This document shows positions 59,640-64,000 of a stretch of DNA of 64,000 nucleotides, one piece after another. Source of the stretch: Trichostrongylus colubriformis (lineage: Eukaryota > Nematoda > Chromadorea > Rhabditida > Trichostrongylidae); the NCBI GenBank assembly GCA_963978905.1, contig OZ022256.1, positions 15,235,863 through 15,299,862 of the forward strand. Direction: 5' to 3'. A program made the translations under genes and the position numbers. Every line of letters starts with the position of its first letter. Position 1 is the stretch's first letter. The notes beneath the pieces are model-generated. The model saw only the letters and a program-made list of their open reading frames with translations, was not told the DNA's origin and made no database searches.

Positions 59640-59910
59640 ATCTCAAACTCAAGGGTAAATGTTCTTCTACAATAGCTGCTATTTGAAAGACTCCATCACC
59701 ATTTATTTCTCTTCTAAGGATGGATGAATCCAGTGACCTGACCGGGATTTGGCAGATGACAGATTCTTTGTGTAGCAGCGACGCTATCTGCCGCTGCCCC
59801 ATTTCGACAATAGAAAAACGATGCTGAGATGGGGCTAATGTGACCTACACGGTTGAGTGACGCTCTTAAATTCAAGCACAAATGTCCTTCTACAATAGCT
59901 GCTATTTGAA
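59640..59910 (+). repeat. Direct duplication of about 45 bp
   Basis: CTTCTACAATAGCTGCTATT plus TGAAAGACT occurs at about 59660 and again at about 59889, with a similar CAAG..AAATGT lead-in. Confidence 0.75.
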
Positions 59911-59922
59911 AGACTGGGCTGC

Positions 59923-60138
59923 GTGCTGCGAGGGACGAGCTGTAATGATCTACAGCGCCAAGTGTATCAACCCTTTGAGAGCCTGGTTGAGAGTATCAAA
60001 AACTCTCTCAACCAATGTCTCTTGAAAATCCCACAAAGGCAAAAGTACGAAAGCATTTTGTCTGTGGATGAGCTGCCGTACTTCAAAGACATGAACAGCG
60101 CGGTAACTCCCACTAAACGTCGTGCCTTAGGCTGCTGA
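59923..60138 (+). other. Unrecognised 71-codon open frame
   Basis: Hydrophilic frame ending VTPTKRRALGC, with balanced composition that could be an exon remnant. No splice sites or family could be assigned. Confidence 0.2.
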
Positions 60139-60139
60139 T

Positions 60140-61689
60140 GGGTGTATGTCGTTAGGGAAAAAAACCGCGAGGCGGCTCGCGACGTTCGCGCACGATTTCT
60201 GATTGGAGCAACCTTTTGCTATATAAGTGGCCACTTAGCCGTATCATGACTTTTTTATATCTTTTTTTCATATCCTAACATTTTTATGCGCTAATGTAGT
60301 TGTGGGAGAGAACCACTAGACTAAGCTCGGCGCCGCTATTTAAACCTAGGCCTTTAGCTTATCCCTTGGTTTAGGGGAAGCTCTTACCATCGTAGGTAAG
60401 GGTCAGATAAAATATACACCCGAGTGTATAAATTGAGTGTACAAAAACGGAGTATTTTGTGGTTTTCAATAACTCCAGCGTAAACTGTGTCTGAATGTAA
60501 AACCTCTGAAATGACGTGGTTAGTTGCAGTGAATAATGAAGTCAGGTAATTTTTATAAGATTTTTTGTTGAAGGCGAATGGAGACATTTTTTGGGCAGAG
60601 GATCGCTGAGTTACTGTTTTTGCACACCAACAATGTAATGTGGCCCGGAAATAAAGATGTTCATGACGTCTGAACGGAGACAAGATTGTCATCGTTGGCC
60701 GACTGCATACTTATCAAAGCCAACGCACGGATGGAGAGCGCAATGACCTACACCTGCTGATACTCTCACTACAAAGTACGGCGTGCACTAGGTTTCCACG
60801 ACTTCAATTTACTCCCCTCCATTCGCGTTTTCCTGTGCGAGAGCAGTGTAGGTCTGGCGCAAAGCGCTGCCCCATTCGGAACTGGACAACTCGTGCGCAA
60901 TCGTAGCACGCCGCACGCGGCTGCACAAATTTTCTGTCCTAACGACATACACCGCTTCTTTTGGTTCCATCCCCTCCAGCGATGCAAAGAGTGCGAGATC
61001 TATCATCCATTAGGTCCAATAGTGGGACAAGGTTCCGTTCCTCGTTTTACCCCCTTAATGCACTATTGTCACTTTGCTTAGCACCTCTACTTTCATATCC
61101 AACATAGACCGAAATTACACTTTCCGATGACTTAAATTGAGAATTAGCATAAAATAATTGTGGGAGAGAAAAATGCTACGTGATTGTGTGCTTGCTCCAT
61201 TGTGTCGTCAGAACTGAAAAAACGCTCGACGTCAGTCTAATAAAGGCTTTTGAAAACGACGAGATTATCCAAACGTCAGGCTTAATAAATATCTCACCAT
61301 AACAAACCTGTATGGCAGAAAAACGAAAACGGTCATAAAGATGAAAAGATGCTCAGTTCTCAAAAAGACGGACATGATGAATATTGGAAGATGTTCCACC
61401 GAATGAATTCCGCCTAACACGAGAGAGGTTATCGTTGAGACGGGAGTTGGTAGTTACTTGACAATCCCTCCTGTTTCTTCAACGCCATGTGGAGCGTGGG
61501 ATGGTTTCCATGATGGAATTCCAGAAAGACAGAAGATAAGGCATTTCATGTGATTAGTTCTTTTGGAATGCGCCATACATTCATTCCTATTCAGAGATAT
61601 GTGCGACATGAAATTCAGACTACACAGTGATTTACGATAACCAGCCAATGTTAAAGGAACCGGGAGGGATCCGAAACAAGAAGAAGATG
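60140..61689. other. No gene recognised
   Basis: Frames of 60-100 codons without known domains. TTAGGTCCAATAGTGGG near 61009 resembles, inverted, the TTGGGTCCTA motif. Confidence 0.5.
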
Positions 61690-61830
61690 GAAAGAAATGA
61701 GTAGTTTGTAACGAACACTGAAGGTTAGAAGCGATAGTCGGTAAAAAAAAAACCCGGATTCAAAAGCGCGACGCTGCGGTATGTATTCGCATCCCATTCG
61801 CATCCACATACTGACTTTCCGAGTTGTCCG
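61690..61830 (-). repeat. Repeat family W, copy 3
   Basis: TTTGTAACGAACACTGAAGG, AAGCGATAGTCGGTAAAA and AAAGCGCGACGCTGCGGTAT match family W on the minus strand. Confidence 0.6.
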
Positions 61831-62104
61831 CTGTAGGAGGCGGGCAGCGGGCCAACGTTAGTTGTAGCACCTAACTCCCAGCGCAGTGGAGTGTTCATTC
61901 CCAATTACATTGGCGTTCATGTGAGTACATCTAGAAACAGTATAAGAAAGAATAAAGGAAAAAGTAAAAGAAAAAACAACTTTGTAAAAGAAACATCTCC
62001 TCTTGGCACGGTGCCGATGCGTCAAATTGGCGAGTTTGTGCAATGGCGGCCACTTAAACTCGTCCGAACTACATCTGTTTTACCAAAATTACCCCCTTCC
62101 GGTG

Positions 62105-62230
62105 TCTTTAAAGATTAGCGCTGTCCTCTTCCCCGGCAGTCTGATACCTTACCACTTGCTCAGGAAGACTAGACGGCTTGGTTGGCCTTGACAACCATTG
62201 ATCTAGGATCTGATCATTCACACTGATTCA
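62105..62230 (-). repeat. Degenerate SINE fragment
   Basis: AGACTAGACGGCTTGGTTGG and GATCTAGGATCTGATCA resemble the minus-strand form of SINE copy 1. Ends unclear. Confidence 0.35.
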
Positions 62231-62412
62231 CATTGATCGTGCGAAACAGAAATTGAGCTGATTCTTCGACGTAAGACCCCTATATAATAATGCACAAATA
62301 ATAATTCTTTCTCAAATTCAAGTTTTGCAGACATTTCGGAACAGCAGTGGCTCTTTCTTTCCAGAATTGTTTTAAACATGCTGGCATTTCAAAAAGTCTA
62401 ACAACCATCTTG

Positions 62413-62456
62413 TTTAATTTATTTATTTATTCATTTATTTATTCATTATTTATTGG
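62413..62456. repeat. TTTA microsatellite
   Basis: Imperfect (TTTA)n with single substitutions over about 44 bp. Confidence 0.85.
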
Positions 62457-63044
62457 CACACTGACGGGGCTGAAGGAAGCAGCATCAATTGTTGATACAC
62501 CACCTCTTCCCGTGTAAAGATTCTGGTGCTGCTGAATCTCAGACCCACGGTTTTGGAAAAAAAAAGTCGAATATACTATACCTTACCTAGGGATTCAGCA
62601 GCACCCACTCGTAGCCGACGCGCTTCGCTCACTTTTGATAATATCGCCACTAAATGAGCAAGGATAGTTGGAGATGTATCAACCAGTACAATTCATCAAA
62701 AATGTATTCAGTGATGCTTCAGCCGTCGGATTCATAAGAAACACTGAGCTGTCGATTCGCCAGTGAGATACGTCTCGTCTACTGAACCCATTGACGCAAT
62801 GTCTGGATGGACAGCGCTGAGCACATTGATTATCGATTAACTGCTCTTCAACAAGATGCCTTTTAACCTATCTAACTCTATCTTTGACATCTGACTGACC
62901 TTCGAGGTGTATCCCACACTTCAGGATGCGCCATGCACTTGGTAACCGCCTCCAATCGGAAACCTTCTCACTTAGTGAGCACATATGTACTTAGTTTGTA
63001 GACATTGAGGGGTTATCATTTCGAGATTGCCCGCTACCATTCTA

Positions 63045-64000
63045 TTGGGTTGGGGAATAAGTCCCGGCCGTTTTTTTCAACCCCGTTTTTCACATTGTTT
63101 CTTTCATCTTTCCACAAAGCTTATAGATGTTTTCGATAGAGCTTTTTCTGCTCTACAAAGTGCTGTGATCTGTTTTTTGATTCCTTCGACTACCTAATAT
63201 TTATGAGGTTTGGAAATGAAGTTTGCTGATGGCAAAAACTTGCCACTTGCGCACCTCATCTTTCTCGTTTGCCATCGAGATCAAAAAATGTATGTATATA
63301 TGTTTCGATAGAGCTTTTTCAGCTCTACAGAATGTTACTACTTTTTACTCAAATCGCTCAACTTTTTGCTGTTTTTGAGACTCAGAAATGCAGCACTCGC
63401 AAAAGTGTGCACTTTCGTTAACTCCTCTTCCTCGCCTACCATTGAGATTGGAGAGGATGTGCATATATGCATTCGATAGGGCTTTTTTTGCTCTACAAGA
63501 TGATACCACTCTTCTTTTGTATCCTCTCACATTTTAGCATGTAGGAATAGGTCGACACCTGTTTTTCCATTCAAAATTGCGTCATAAAAATGAATTTTTT
63601 CGGCAGAGTGCTTCCTATCATTCGATAGAGCTCTTTTCGCTCTACAAAATAGTGTTTATGGTTTTTGTTAGAATTAATTTCTTCGATTTTTTAGAACATT
63701 TAAAAGTCGACGAAATCGAGCATTTTTGACATGTGGTCGAAAATGCTCGATTTCGTCGACTTTTAAATGTTCTAAAAAATCGAAGAAATTAATTCTAACA
63801 AAAACCATAAACACTATTTTGTAGAGCGAAAAGAGCTCTATCGAATGATAGGAAGCACTCTGCCGAAAAAATTCATTTTTATGACGCAATTTTGAATGGA
63901 AAAACAGGTGTCGACCTATTCCTACATGCTAAAATGTGAGAGGATACAAAAGAAGAGTGGTATCATCTTGTAGAGCAAAAAAAGCCCTATCGAATGCATA
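63045..64000. mobile_element. Foldback element, family X, copy 3 (cut by window end)
   Basis: The left end is TTGGGTTGGGGAATAAG with TA at 63043-63044. Units with CGATAGAGCTTTTT...GCTCTAC lie at about 63132, 63310, 63472 and 63622. The arms turn around near 63735, so the right end should lie near 64425, outside the window. Confidence 0.85.

Noticed and set aside
1..64000. CRISPR arrays, bacterial operons, ribosomal RNA, spliced-leader RNA genes
   Set aside because: None seen; gene structure is eukaryotic throughout.

Overview
This is eukaryotic, repeat-rich DNA that looks like a parasitic nematode, most likely a strongylid such as a hookworm. The evidence is short exons (about 70-210 bp) bounded by GTAAG/GTGAG donors and TTTCAG-type acceptors, two TWK-type two-pore-domain potassium (K2P) channel genes, and many mariner/Tc1-like elements flanked by TA. 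The species call is inference; no marker gene is present.

Only two host genes can be supported. A K2P channel gene lies on the minus strand. Its core coding model (11 exons, 25487 down to 17332) is phase-consistent and gives 462 residues with both pores (TTTGYG and TTIGLGD). Further N-terminal exons upstream (28646-26598), and one at 25864-25736, have matching splice phase and suggest alternative first exons. A diverged paralog lies on the plus strand (2345-4649), facing the first tail to tail. Only its 3' half (TM3 to stop) is visible, and its 5' exons are probably outside the window.

Almost everything else is transposon-derived. There is one intact-looking mariner (8654-9938, D,D34D, 31-bp perfect TIRs) and a deletion derivative of another (14166-15010). 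A Penelope-like retroelement sits in the largest K2P intron, antisense to the gene (about 18906-21240). There are also a LINE 3' remnant, a tRNA-derived SINE family (five clear copies), Tc1-like MITEs and several lower-copy repeats.

The dominant pattern is palindromes: about fourteen long inverted-repeat (foldback) elements, many flanked by TA. Two families are visibly built from two inverted copies of the 3' end of a mariner transposase gene (15606-16277, 51734-52397, 53444-54119; and 39897-40579, 40602-41317). Another palindrome (41996-42429) looks like two LTR ends joined at a primer-binding site.

The most striking signal is on the plus strand at 21146-21236, downstream of the Penelope-like reverse transcriptase. 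All conserved parts of a hammerhead ribozyme are present (CTGACGA, GAAA, GTC), each next to the correct helix strand. They are distributed over the loops of two adjacent hairpins, so the core would have to form by a loop-loop (kissing) interaction.
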